Of a stretch of 64,000 nt of DNA, positions 37,285 through 49,744 are shown one piece after another. Each line of letters opens with the position of its first letter. Positions within the stretch are counted from its first letter, which is position 1. The notes under the pieces were generated by a model. The model was not told the origin of the DNA. It did no database searches and saw only the letters and a list, made by a program, of their open reading frames with translations. Both the position numbers and the translations under genes were made by a program. Origin of the DNA: Sepiola atlantica (lineage: Eukaryota > Mollusca > Cephalopoda > Sepiida > Sepiolidae); NCBI GenBank assembly GCA_963556195.1, contig CAUVYP010001208.1, positions 2,728,001-2,792,000 on the forward strand, read 5' to 3'.

Positions 37285-37470
37285 TTAGCGCGTTTTAAAG
37301 TTGATATCGCTTTTGTTTATAACTTCCACATTTATTCGAATTGTGTAATGACCCTTTGCACAGATTAGCGGAGTCCCATGTTCTACTGAAGTACCAAGTT
37401 TCAGAAGTGCAGCTCTTGTACTGCCGGAGATATGTCGATACAAACTGAATACGCAAAACATCAACAAAAT
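37285..37470. repeat. Hypermutated monomer, copy 2
   Basis: Carries the same GTGTAATGACCC and GTCCCATG changes as 33565-33750, at an exact 3720-bp offset. Confidence 0.93.
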
Positions 37471-38400
37471 TTAGCGCGTTTTAAAGTTGATATCGCTTTT
37501 GTTTATAACTTCCACATTTATTCGAATTGTGCAACGAAACTTTGCACAGATTAGCGGAGTCACATGTTCTACTGAAGTACGAAGTCTCAGAAGTGCAGCT
37601 CTTGTACTGCCGGAGATATGTCGATACAAACTGAATACGCAAAACATCGACAAAATTTAGCGCGTTTTAAAGTTGATATCGCTTTTGTTTATAACTTCCA
37701 CATTTATTCGAATTGTGCAACGAAACTTTGCACAGATTAGCGGAGTCACATTTTCTACTGAAGTACTAAGGTTCAGAAGTGCAGCTCTTGTACTGCCGGA
37801 GATATGTCGATACAAACTGAATACGCAAAACATCGACAAAATTTAGCGCGTTTTAAAGTTGATATCGCTTTTGTTTATAACTTCCACATTTATTCGAATT
37901 GTGCAACGAAACTTTGCACAGATTAGCGGAGTCACATTTTCTACTGAAGTACCAAGTTTCAGAAGTGCAGCTCTTGTACTGCCGGAGATATGTCGATACA
38001 AACTGAATACGCAAAACATCAACAAAATTTAGCGCGTTTTAAAGTTGATATCGCTTTTGTTTATAACTTCCACATTTATTCGAATTGTGCAACGAAACTT
38101 TGCAGACAGTCGCGGAGACACATGTTCTACTGAAGTACCAAGTTTCAGAAGTGCAGCTCTTGTACTGCCGGAGATATGTCGATACAAACTGAATACGCAA
38201 AACATCAACAAAATTTAGCGCGTTTTAAAGTTGATATCGCTTTTGTTTATAACTTCCACATTTATTCGAATTGTGCAACGAAACTTTGCACAGATTAGCG
38301 GAGTCACATGTTCTACTGAAGTACCAAGTTTCAGAAGTGCAGCTCTTGTACTGCCGGAGATATGTCGATACAAACTCAATACGCAAAACATCGACAAAAT

Positions 38401-38585
38401 TTAGCGAGTTTTAAAGTTGATATCGCTTTTGTTTATAACTTCCACATTTATTCGAATTGTGCAACGAAACTTTGCACAGATTAGCGGAGTCACATTTTCT
38501 ACTGAAGTACCAAGTTTCAGAAGTGCAGCTCTTGTACTGCCGGAGATATGTCGATACAAACTGAATACGACAACATCAACAAAAT
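38401..38585. repeat. 185-bp monomer
   Basis: Same ATACGACAACATC deletion form and TTAGCGAG start as 34867-35051, again followed by EKAY. Confidence 0.92.
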
Positions 38586-38771
38586 TTAGCGCGTTTTAAA
38601 GTTGATATCGCTTTTGTTTATAACTTCCACATTTATTCGAATTGTGCAACGAAACTTTGCAGACAGTCGCGGATAGGCCTTTTCTACTGAAGTACCAAGT
38701 TTCAGAAGTGCAGCTCTTTTACTGCCGGAGATATGTCGATACAAACTGAATACGCAAAACATCAACAAAAT

Positions 38772-38958
38772 TTAGCGCGTTTTAAAGTTGATATCGCTTT
38801 TGTTTATAACTTCCACATTTATTCGAATTGTGCAACGAAACTTTGCACAGATTAGCGGATTAACATTTTACTACTGAAGTACCAAGTTTCAGAAGTGCAG
38901 CTCTTGTACTGCCGGAGATATGTCGATACAAACTGAATACGCAAAACATCAACAAAAT
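38772..38958. repeat. 187-bp monomer
   Basis: Same GGATTAACATTTTACTACTG form as 35238-35424. Confidence 0.92.
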
Positions 38959-39144
38959 TTAGCCCGTTTTAAAGTTGATATCGCTTTTGTTTATAACTTC
39001 CACATTTATTCGAATTGTGCAACGAAACTTTGCAGACAGTCGCGGAGGCACATTTTCTACTGAAGTACCAAGTTTCAGAAGTGCAGCTCTTGTACTGCCG
39101 GAGATATGTCGATAAAAACTGAATACGCAAAACATCAACAAAAT

Positions 39145-40632
39145 TTAGCGCGTTTTAAAGTTGATATCGCTTTTGTTTATAACTTCCACATTTATTCGAA
39201 TTGTGCAACGAAACTTTGCAGACAGTCGCGGATAGGCCTTATCTACTGAAGTACCAAGTTTCAGAAGTGCAGCTCTTGTACTGCCGGAGATATGTCAATA
39301 CAAACTGAATACGCAAAACATCGACAAAATTTAGCGCGTTTTAAAGTTGATATCGCTTTTGTTTATAACTTCCACATTTATTCGAATTGTGTAATGACCC
39401 TTTGCACAGATTAGCGGAGTCCCATGTTCTACTGAAGTACCAAGTTTCAGAAGTGCAGCTCTTGTACTGCCGGAGATATGTCGATACAAACTGAATACGC
39501 AAAACATCAACAAAATTTAGCGCGTTTTAAAGTTGATATCGCTTTTGTTTATAACTTCCACATTTATTCGAATTGTGCAACGAAACTTTGCACAGATTAG
39601 CGGAGTCACATGTTCTACTGAAGTACGAAGTCTCAGAAGTGCAGCTCTTGTACTGCCGGAGATATGTCGATACAAACTGAATACGCAAAACATCGACAAA
39701 ATTTAGCGCGTTTTAAAGTTGATATCGCTTTTGTTTATAACTTCCACATTTATTCGAATTGTGCAACGAAACTTTGCACAGATTAGCGGAGTCACATTTT
39801 CTACTGAAGTACTAAGGTTCAGAAGTGCAGCTCTTGTACTGCCGGAGATATGTCGATACAAACTGAATACGCAAAACATCGACAAAATTTAGCGCGTTTT
39901 AAAGTTGATATCGCTTTTGTTTATAACTTCCACATTTATTCGAATTGTGCAACGAAACTTTGCACAGATTAGCGGAGTCACATTTTCTACTGAAGTACTA
40001 AGGTACAGAAGTGCAGCTCTTGTACTGCCGGAGATATGTCGATACAAACTGAATACGCAAAACATCGACAAAATTTAGCGCGTTTTAAAGTTGATATCGC
40101 TTTTGTTTATAACTTCCACATTTATTCGAATTGTGCAACGAAACTTTGCACAGATTAGCGGAGTCACATTTTCTACTGAAGTACCAAGTTTCAGAAGTGC
40201 AGCTCTTGTACTGCCGGAGATATGTCGATACAAACTGAATACGCAAAACATCAACAAAATTTAGCGCGTTTTAAAGTTGATATCGCTTTTGTTTATAACT
40301 TCCACATTTATTCGAATTGTGCAACGAAACTTTGCAGACAGTCGCGGAGACACATGTTCTACTGAAGTACCAAGTTTCAGAAGTGCAGCTCTTGTACTGC
40401 CGGAGATATGTCGATACAAACTGAATACGCAAAACATCAACAAAATTTAGCGCGTTTTAAAGTTGATATCGCTTTTGTTTATAACTTCCACATTTATTCG
40501 AATTGTGCAACGAAACTTTGCACAGATTAGCGGAGTCACATGTTCTACTGAAGTACCAAGTTTCAGAAGTGCAGCTCTTGTACTGCCGGAGATATGTCGA
40601 TACAAACTCAATACGCAAAACATCGACAAAAT
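39145..40632. repeat. Third copy of the 33379-34866 eight-monomer string
   Basis: The order is DKAY(GTCAATAC), hypermutated monomer (39331-39516), EHV(GTACGAAGTCTC), S(AAGGTTCAG), S(AAGGTACAG), ENV, EHVS, and EHV(ACTCAATACG). It matches 33379-34866 monomer for monomer, 5766 bp (31 monomers) away. It keeps the AAGGTACAG monomer that the intermediate copy at 37099 lacks. Confidence 0.92.
39331..39516. repeat. Hypermutated monomer, copy 3
   Basis: Same GTGTAATGACCC and GTCCCATG changes as at 33565 and 37285, 2046 bp (11 monomers) after copy 2. Confidence 0.93.
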
Positions 40633-40818
40633 TTAGCGAGTTTTAAAGTTGATATCGCTTTTGTTTATAACTTCCACATTTATTCGAATTGTGCAACGAA
40701 ACTTTGCACAGATTAGCGGAGTCACATTTTCTACTGAAGTACCAAGTTTCAGAAATGCAGCTCTTGTACTGCCGGAGATATGTCGATACAAACTGAATAC
40801 GCAAAACATCAACAAAAT

Positions 40819-41003
40819 TTAGCGCGTTTGAAAGTTGATATCGCTTTTGTTTATAACTTCCACATTTATTCGAATTGTGCAACGAAACTTTGCAGACAGT
40901 CGCGGAGACACATGTTCTACTGAAGTACCAAGTTTCAGAAGTGCAGCTCTTGTACTGCCGGAGATATGTCGATACAAACTGAATACGACAACATGAACAA
41001 AAT
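40819..41003. repeat. 185-bp monomer, EHVS type
   Basis: The right end ATACGACAACATGAAC is one base short and carries a C to G change shared only with 57556-57740. The left end GTTTGAAAG removes a TAA in another minus-strand frame, giving an incidental longer open frame. EKAY follows at 41004. Confidence 0.9.
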
Positions 41004-41561
41004 TTAGCGCGTTTTAAAGTTGATATCGCTTTTGTTTATAACTTCCACATTTATTCGAATTGTGCAACGAAACTTTGCAGACAGTCGCGGATAGGCCTTT
41101 TCTACTGAAGTACCAAGTTTCAGAAGTGCAGCTCTTGTACTGCCGGAGATATGTCGATACAAACTGAATACGCAAAACATCAACAAAATTTAGCCCGTTT
41201 TAAAGTTGATATCGCTTTTGTTTATAACTTCCACATTTATTCGAATTGTGCAACGAAACTTTGCAGACAGTCGCGGAGGCACATTTTCTACTGAAGTACC
41301 AAGTTTCAGAAGTGCAGCTCTTGTACTGCCGGAGATATGTCGATACAAACTGAATACGCAAAACATCAACAAAATTTAGCGCGTTTTAAAGTTGATATCG
41401 CTTTTGTTTATAACTTCCACATTTATTCGAATTGTGCAACGTAACTTTGCACAGATTAGCGGAGTCACATGTTCTACTGAAGTACCAAGTTTCAGAAGTG
41501 CAGCTCTTGTACTGCCGGAGATATGTCGATACAAACTGAATACGCAAAACATCAACAAAAT

Positions 41562-41745
41562 TTAGCGCGTTTAAAGTTGATATCGCTTTTGTTTATAACT
41601 TCCACATTTATTCGAATTGTGCAACGAAACTTTGCACAGATTAGCGGAGTCACATTTTCTACTGAAGTACCAAGTTTCAGAAGTGCAGCTCTTGTACTGC
41701 CGGAGATATGTCGATACAAACTGAATACGACAACATCAACAAAAT
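41562..41745. repeat. 184-bp monomer (two separate one-base losses)
   Basis: One T is missing at the left end (GCGCGTTTAAAG instead of GCGCGTTTTAAAG), and the right end is the short ATACGACAACATC form. It is the shortest complete monomer in the window. EKAY (41746) and a 187-bp monomer (41932) follow. Confidence 0.92.
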
Positions 41746-41931
41746 TTAGCGCGTTTTAAAGTTGATATCGCTTTTGTTTATAACTTCCACATTTATTCGA
41801 ATTGTGCAACGAAACTTTGCAGACAGTCGCGGATAGGCCTTTTCTACTGAAGTACCAAGTTTCAGAAGTGCAGCTCTTTTACTGCCGGAGATATGTCGAT
41901 ACAAACTGAATACGCAAAACATCAACAAAAT

Positions 41932-42118
41932 TTAGCGCGTTTTAAAGTTGATATCGCTTTTGTTTATAACTTCCACATTTATTCGAATTGTGCAACGAAA
42001 CTTTGCACAGATTAGCGGATTAACATTTTACTACTGAAGTACCAAGTTTCAGAAGTGCAGCTCTTGTACTGCCGGAGATATGTCGATACAAACTGAATAC
42101 GCAAAACATCAACAAAAT
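41932..42118. repeat. 187-bp monomer
   Basis: GGATTAACATTTTACTACTG form, the last of four 187-bp copies in the window. It follows EKAY, as all four do. Confidence 0.92.
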
Positions 42119-42304
42119 TTAGCCCGTTTTAAAGTTGATATCGCTTTTGTTTATAACTTCCACATTTATTCGAATTGTGCAACGAAACTTTGCAGACAGT
42201 CGCGGAGGCACATTTTCTACTGAAGTACCAAGTTTCAGAAGTGCAGCTCTTGTACTGCCGGAGATATGTCGATACAAACTGAATACGCAAAACATCAACA
42301 AAAT

Positions 42305-43978
42305 TTAGCGCGTTGTAAAGTTGATATCGCTTTTGTTTATAACTTCCACATTTATTCGAATTGTGCAACGAAACTTTGCACAGATTAGCGGAGTCACATG
42401 TTCTACTGAAGTACCAAGTTTCAGAAGTGCAGCTCTTGTACTGCCGGAGATATGTCGATACAAACTGAATACGCAAAACATCAACAAAATTTAGCGCGTT
42501 TTAAAGTTGATATCGCTTTTGTTTATAACTTCCACATTTATTCGAATTGTGCAACGAAACTTTGCACAGATTAGCGGAGTCACATTTTCTACTGAAGTAC
42601 CAAGTTTCAGAAGTGCAGCTCTTGTACTGCCGGAGATATGTCGATACAAACTAAATACGCAAAACATCGACAAAATTTAGCGCGTTTTAAAGTTGATATC
42701 GCTTTTGTTTATAACTTCCACATTTATTCGAATTGTGCAACGAAACTTTGCACAGATTAGCGGAGTCACATTTTCTACTGAAGTACCAAGTTTCAGACTT
42801 GCAGCTCTTGTACTGCCGGAGATATGTCGATACAAACTGAATACGCAAAACATCAACAAAATTTAGCGCGTTTTAAAGTTGATATCGCTTTTGTTTATAA
42901 CTTCCACATTTATTCGAATTGTGCAACGAAACTTTGCAGACATTCGCGGAGTCACATTTTCTACTGAAGTACCAAGTTTCAGAAGTGCAGCTCTTGTACT
43001 GCCGGAGATATGTCGATACAAACTGAATACGCAAAACATCAACAAAATTTAGCGCGTTTTAAAGTTGATATCGCTTTTGTTTATAACTTCCACATTTATT
43101 CGAATTGTGCAACGAAACTTTGCACAGATTAGCGGAGTCACATGTTCTACTGAAGTACCAAGTTTCAGAAGTGCAGCTCTTGTACTGCCGGAGATATGTC
43201 GATACAAACTGAATACGCAAACTATCAACAAAATTTAGTGCGATTTAAAGTTGATATCGCTTTTGTTTATAACTTCACCATTCTTTAGAATTGTGCAACG
43301 AAACTTTGCAGAGATAAGCGGAGTCACATGCTCTACTGAAGTACCAAGTTTCAGAAGTGCAGCTCTTGTACTGCCGGAGATATGTCGATACAAACTGAAT
43401 ACGCAAAACATCGACAAAATTTAGCGCGTTTTAAAGTTGATATCGCTTTTGTTTATAACTTCCACATTTATTCGAATTGTGCAACGAAACTTTGCACAGA
43501 TTAGCGGAGTCACATTTTCTACTGAAGTACTAAGTTTCAGAAGTGCAGCTCTTGTACTGCCGGAGATATGTCGATACAAACTGAATACGCAAAACATCGA
43601 CAAAATTTAGCGCGTTTTAAAGTTGATATCGCTTTTGTTTATAACTTCCACATTTATTCGAATTGTGCAACGAAACTTTGCACAGATTAGCGGAGTCACA
43701 TTTTCTACTGAAGTACCAAGTTTCAGAAGTGCAGCTCTTGTACTGCCGGAGATATGTCGATACAAACTGAATACGCAAAACATCAACAAAATTTAGCGCG
43801 TTTTAAAGTTGATATCGCTTTTGTTTATAACTTCCACATTTATTCGAATTGTGCAACGAAACTTTGCAGACAGTCGCGGATAGGCCTTATCTACTGAAGT
43901 AACAAGTTTCAGAAGTGCAGCTCTTGTACTGCCGGAGATATGTCAATACAAACTGAATACGCAAAACATCAACAAAAT
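42305..43978. repeat. Block I copy 1 (9 monomers of a 21-monomer period)
   Basis: The order is EHV, ENV with ACTAAATACG, ENV with CAGACTTGCAG, a CAGACATTCGCGGAG monomer, EHV(ACTATC), F, S, ENV, and DKAY(GTCAATAC) with GTAACAAG. It recurs 3906 bp (21 monomers) later at 46211-47884. CAGACTTGCAG and CAGACATTCGCGG occur nowhere else that I can see. The DKAY(GTAACAAG) form also recurs at 51419 and 62949. Confidence 0.92.
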
Positions 43979-44536
43979 TTAGCGCGTTTTAAAGTTGATA
44001 TCGCTTTTGTTTATAACTTCCACATTTATTCGAATTGTGCAACGAAACTTTGCACAGATTAGCGGAGTCACATTTTCTACTGAAGTACCAAGTTTCAGAA
44101 GTGCAGCTCTTGTACTGCCGGAGATATGTCGATACAAACTGAATACGCAAAACTTCAACAAAATTTAGCCCGTTTTAAAGTTGATATCGCTTTTGTTTAT
44201 AACTTCCACATTTATTCGAATTGTGCAACGAAACTTTGCAGACAGTCGCGGAGACACATGTTCTACTGAAGTACCAAGTTTCAGAAGTGCAGCTCTTGTA
44301 CTGCCGGAGATATGTCGATACAAACTGAATACGCAAAACATCAACAAAATTTAGCGCGTTTTAAAGTTGATATCGCTTTTGTTTATAACTTCCACATTTA
44401 TTCGAATTGTGCAACGAAACTTTGCACAGATTAGCGGAGTCACATTTTCTACTGAAGTACCAAGTTTCAGAAGTGCAGCTCTTGTACTGCCGGAGATATG
44501 TCGATACAAACTGAATACGCAAAACATCGACAAAAT

Positions 44537-46210
44537 TTAGCGCGTTTTAAAGTTGATATTGCTTTTGTTTATAACTTCCCCATTTATTCGAATTGTGCAA
44601 CGAAACTTTGCACAGATTAGCGGAGTCACATGTTCTACTGAAGTACCAAGTTTCAGAAGTGCAGCTCTTGTACTGCCGGAAATATGTCGATACAAACTGA
44701 ATACGCAAAACATCAACAAAATTTAGCGCGTTTTAAAGTTGATATCGCTTTTGTTTATAACTTCCACATTTATTCGAATTGTGCAACGAAACTTTGCACA
44801 GATTAGCGGAGTCACATGTTCTACTGAAGTACCAAGTCTCAGAAGTGCAGCTCTTGTACTGCCGGAGATATGTCGATACAAACTGAATACGCAAACTATC
44901 AACAAAATTTAGTGCGATTTAAAGTTGATATCGCTTTTGTTTATAACTTCACCATTCTTTAGAATTGTGCAACGAAACTTTGCAGTAATAAGCGGAGTCA
45001 CATGCTCTACTGAAGTACCAAGTTTCAGAAGTGCAGCTCTTTTACTGCCGGAGATATGTCGATACAAACTGAATACGCAAAACATCGACAAAATTTAGCG
45101 CGTTTTAAAGTTGATATCGCTTTTGTTTATAACTTCCACATTTATTCGAATTGTGCAACGAAACTTTGCACAGATTAGCGGAGTCACATTTTCTACTGAA
45201 GTACTAAGTTTCAGAAGTGCAGCTCTTGTACTGCCGGAGATATGTCGATACAAACTGAATACGCAAAACATCGACAAAATTTAGCGCGTTTTAAAGTTGA
45301 TATCGCTTTTGTTTATAACTTCCACATTTATTCGAATTGTGCAACGAAACTTTGCACAGATTAGCGGAGTCACATTTTCTACTGAAGTACCAAGTTTCAG
45401 AAGTGCAGCTCTTGTACTGCCGGAGATATGTCGATAAAAACTGAATACGCAAAACATCAACAAAATTTAGCGCGTTTTAAAGTTGATATCGCTTTTGTTT
45501 ATAACTTCCACATTTATTCGAATTGTGCAACGAAACTTTGCAGACAGTCGCGGATAGGCCTTATCTACTGAAGTACCAAGTTTCAGAAGTGCAGCTCTTG
45601 TACTGCCGGAGATATGTCAATACAAACTGAATACGCAAAACATCAACAAAATTTAGCGCGTTTTAAAGTTGATATCGCTTTTGTTTATAACTTCCACATT
45701 TATTCGAATTGTGCAACGAAACTTTGCACAGATTAGCGGAGTCACATTTTCTACTGAAGTACCAAGTTTCCGAAGTGCAGCTCTTGTACTGCCGGAGATA
45801 TGTCGATACAAACTGAATACGCAAAACATCAACAAAATTTAGCCCGTTTTAAAGTTGATATCGCTTTTGTTTATAACTTCCACATTTATTCGAATTGTGC
45901 AACGAAACTTTGCAGACAGTCGCGGAGACACATGTTCTACTGAAGTACCAAGTTTCAGAAGTGCAGCTCTTGTACTGCCGGAGATATGTCGATACAAACT
46001 GAATACGCAAAACATCAACAAAATTTAGCGCGTTTTAAAGTTGATATCGCTTTTGTTTATAACTTCCACATTTATTCGAATTGTGCAACGAAACTTTGCA
46101 CAGATTAGCGGAGTCACATTTTCTACTGAAGTACTAAGTTTCAGAAGTGCAGCTCTTGTACTGCCGGAGATATGTCGATACAAACTGAATACGCAAAACA
46201 TCGACAAAAT
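44537..46210. repeat. Block J copy 1 (9 monomers)
   Basis: The order is EHV with GATATTGC and CTTCCCCATTT, EHV(AAGTCTCAG, ACTATC), F with GCAGTAATAAG, S, ENV with GATAAAAAC, DKAY(GTCAATAC), ENV with TTTCCGAAG, EHVS, S. It recurs 3534 bp (19 monomers) later at 48071-49744, with the fourth monomer changed from S to ENV type. The shift from a 21- to a 19-monomer offset between blocks I and J implies loss of two monomers near 47885. Confidence 0.92.
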
Positions 46211-47884
46211 TTAGCGCGTTTTAAAGTTGATATCGCTTTTGTTTATAACTTCCACATTTATTCGAATTGTGCAACGAAACTTTGCACAGATTAGCGGAGT
46301 CACATGTTCTACTGAAGTACCAAGTTTCAGAAGTGCAGCTCTTGTACTGCCGGAGATATGTCGATACAAACTGAATACGCAAAACATCAACAAAATTTAG
46401 CGCGTTTTAAAGTTGATATCGCTTTTGTTTATAACTTCCACATTTATTCGAATTGTGCAACGAAACTTTGCACAGATTAGCGGAGTCACATTTTCTACTG
46501 AAGTACCAAGTTTCAGAAGTGCAGCTCTTGTACTGCCGGAGATATGTCGATACAAACTAAATACGCAAAACATCGACAAAATTTAGCGCGTTTTAAAGTT
46601 GATATCGCTTTTGTTTATAACTTCCACATTTATTCGAATTGTGCAACGAAACTTTGCACAGATTAGCGGAGTCACATTTTCTACTGAAGTACCAAGTTTC
46701 AGACTTGCAGCTCTTGTACTGCCGGAGATATGTCGATACAAACTGAATACGCAAAACATCAACAAAATTTAGCGCGTTTTAAAGTTGATATCGCTTTTGT
46801 TTATAACTTCCACATTTATTCGAATTGTGCAACGAAACTTTGCAGACATTCGCGGAGTCACATGTTCTACTGAAGTACCAAGTTTCAGAAGTGCAGCTCT
46901 TGTACTGCCGGAGATATGTCGATACAAACTGAATACGCAAAACATCAACAAAATTTAGCGCGTTTTAAAGTTGATATCGCTTTTGTTTATAACTTCCACA
47001 TTTATTCGAATTGTGCAACGAAACTTTGCACAGATTAGCGGAGTCACATGTTCTACTGAAGTACCAAGTTTCAGAAGTGCAGCTCTTGTACTGCCGGAGA
47101 TATGTCGATACAAACTGAATACGCAAACTATCAACAAAATTTAGTGCGATTTAAAGTTGATATCGCTTTTGTTTATAACTTCACCATTCTTTAGAATTGT
47201 GCAACGAAACTTTGCAGAGATAAGCGGAGTCACATGCTCTACTGAAGTACCAAGTTTCAGAAGTGCAGCTCTTTTACTGCCGGAGATATGTCGATACAAA
47301 CTGAATACGCAAAACATCGACAAAATTTAGCGCGTTTTAAAGTTGATATCGCTTTTGTTTATAACTTCCACATTTATTCGAATTGTGCAACGAAACTTTG
47401 CACAGATTAGCGGAGTCACATTTTCTACTGAAGTACTAAGTTTCAGAAGTGCAGCTCTTGTACTGCCGGAGATATGTCGATACAAACTGAATACGCAAAA
47501 CATCGACAAAATTTAGCGCGTTTTAAAGTTGATATCGCTTTTGTTTATAACTTCCACATTTATTCGAATTGTGCAACGAAACTTTGCACAGATTAGCGGA
47601 GTCACATTTTCTACTGAAGTACCAAGTTTCAGAAGTGCAGCTCTTGTACTGCCGGAGATATGTCGATACAAACTGAATACGCAAAACATCAACAAAATTT
47701 AGCGCGTTTTAAAGTTGATATCGCTTTTGTTTATAACTTCCACATTTATTCGAATTGTGCAACGAAACTTTGCAGACAGTCGCGGATAGGCCTTATCTAC
47801 TGAAGTAACAAGTTTCAGAAGTGCAGCTCTTGTACTGCCGGAGATATGTCAATACAAACTGAATACGCAAAACATCAACAAAAT
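46211..47884. repeat. Block I copy 2 (9 monomers)
   Basis: Copy of 42305-43978 at 3906 bp. The CAGACATTCGCGG monomer here has CATGTTCT where copy 1 has CATTTTCT, and F has CTTTTACTG where copy 1 has CTTGTACTG. Confidence 0.92.
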
Positions 47885-48070
47885 TTAGCGCGTTTTAAAG
47901 TTGATATCGCTTTTGTTTATAACTTCCACATTTATTCGAATTGTGCAACGAAACTTTGCACAGATTAGCGGAGTCACATTTTCTACTGAAGTACCAAGTT
48001 TCAGAAGTGCAGCTCTTGTACTGCCGGAGATATGTCGATACAAACTGAATACGCAAAACATCGACAAAAT

Positions 48071-49744
48071 TTAGCGCGTTTTAAAGTTGATATTGCTTTT
48101 GTTTATAACTTCCCCATTTATTCGAATTGTGCAACGAAACTTTGCACAGATTAGCGGAGTCACATGTTCTACTGAAGTACCAAGTTTCAGAAGTGCAGCT
48201 CTTGTACTGCCGGAAATATGTCGATACAAACTGAATACGCAAAACATCAACAAAATTTAGCGCGTTTTAAAGTTGATATCGCTTTTGTTTATAACTTCCA
48301 CATTTATTCGAATTGTGCAACGAAACTTTGCACAGATTAGCGGAGTCACATGTTCTACTGAAGTACCAAGTCTCAGAAGTGCAGCTCTTGTACTGCCGGA
48401 GATATGTCGATACAAACTGAATACGCAAACTATCAACAAAATTTAGTGCGATTTAAAGTTGATATCGCTTTTGTTTATAACTTCACCATTCTTTAGAATT
48501 GTGCAACGAAACTTTGCAGTAATAAGCGGAGTCACATGCTCTACTGAAGTACCAAGTTTCAGAAGTGCAGCTCTTTTACTGCCGGAGATATGTCGATACA
48601 AACTGAATACGCAAAACATCGACAAAATTTAGCGCGTTTTAAAGTTGATATCGCTTTTGTTTATAACTTCCACATTTATTCGAATTGTGCAACGAAACTT
48701 TGCACAGATTAGCGGAGTCACATTTTCTACTGAAGTACCAAGTTTCAGAAGTGCAGCTCTTGTACTGCCGGAGATATGTCGATACAAACTGAATACGCAA
48801 AACATCGACAAAATTTAGCGCGTTTTAAAGTTGATATCGCTTTTGTTTATAACTTCCACATTTATTCGAATTGTGCAACGAAACTTTGCACAGATTAGCG
48901 GAGTCACATTTTCTACTGAAGTACCAAGTTTCAGAAGTGCAGCTCTTGTACTGCCGGAGATATGTCGATAAAAACTGAATACGCAAAACATCAACAAAAT
49001 TTAGCGCGTTTTAAAGTTGATATCGCTTTTGTTTATAACTTCCACATTTATTCGAATTGTGCAACGAAACTTTGCAGACAGTCGCGGATAGGCCTTATCT
49101 ACTGAAGTACCAAGTTTCAGAAGTGCAGCTCTTGTACTGCCGGAGATATGTCAATACAAACTGAATACGCAAAACATCAACAAAATTTAGCGCGTTTTAA
49201 AGTTGATATCGCTTTTGTTTATAACTTCCACATTTATTCGAATTGTGCAACGAAACTTTGCACAGATTAGCGGAGTCACATTTTCTACTGAAGTACCAAG
49301 TTTCCGAAGTGCAGCTCTTGTACTGCCGGAGATATGTCGATACAAACTGAATACGCAAAACATCAACAAAATTTAGCCCGTTTTAAAGTTGATATCGCTT
49401 TTGTTTATAACTTCCACATTTATTCGAATTGTGCAACGAAACTTTGCAGACAGTCGCGGAGACACATGTTCTACTGAAGTACCAAGTTTCAGAAGTGCAG
49501 CTCTTGTACTGCCGGAGATATGTCGATACAAACTGAATACGCAAAACATCAACAAAATTTAGCGCGTTTTAAAGTTGATATCGCTTTTGTTTATAACTTC
49601 CACATTTATTCGAATTGTGCAACGAAACTTTGCACAGATTAGCGGAGTCACATTTTCTACTGAAGTACTAAGTTTCAGAAGTGCAGCTCTTGTACTGCCG
49701 GAGATATGTCGATACAAACTGAATACGCAAAACATCGACAAAAT
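48071..49744. repeat. Block J copy 2 (9 monomers)
   Basis: Copy of 44537-46210 at 3534 bp, sharing CTTCCCCATTT, GCAGTAATAAG, GATAAAAAC and TTTCCGAAG. Parts of the block (F with GCAGTAATAAG, ENV with TTTCCGAAG) appear again at 52906 and 53650. Confidence 0.92.

Larger units (their letters stand above)
35425..37842. repeat. Block H copy 2 (13 monomers)
   Basis: Copy of 31705-34122 at 3720 bp. Its EcoRI site is at 36036-36041, exactly 3720 bp after the one at 32316. The visible sequence is almost identical to copy 1, including the five-substitution monomer at 37285. Confidence 0.92.
37843..38958. repeat. Block G copy 2 (6 monomers with balanced indels)
   Basis: Copy of 34309-35424 with the 185-bp monomer at 38401-38585 and the 187-bp monomer at 38772-38958. 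The S monomer with AAGGTACAG that precedes copy 1 is absent, which changes the local offset from 3720 to 3534 bp. Confidence 0.92.

Noticed and set aside
8279..42476. Minus-strand frames of 79-115 codons at 8279, 40643 and 42129 in a different phase
   Set aside because: Each results from a single base change in GTTTTAAAG (to GTTTTGAAG, GTTTGAAAG or GTTGTAAAG) that removes one TAA. They are incidental.
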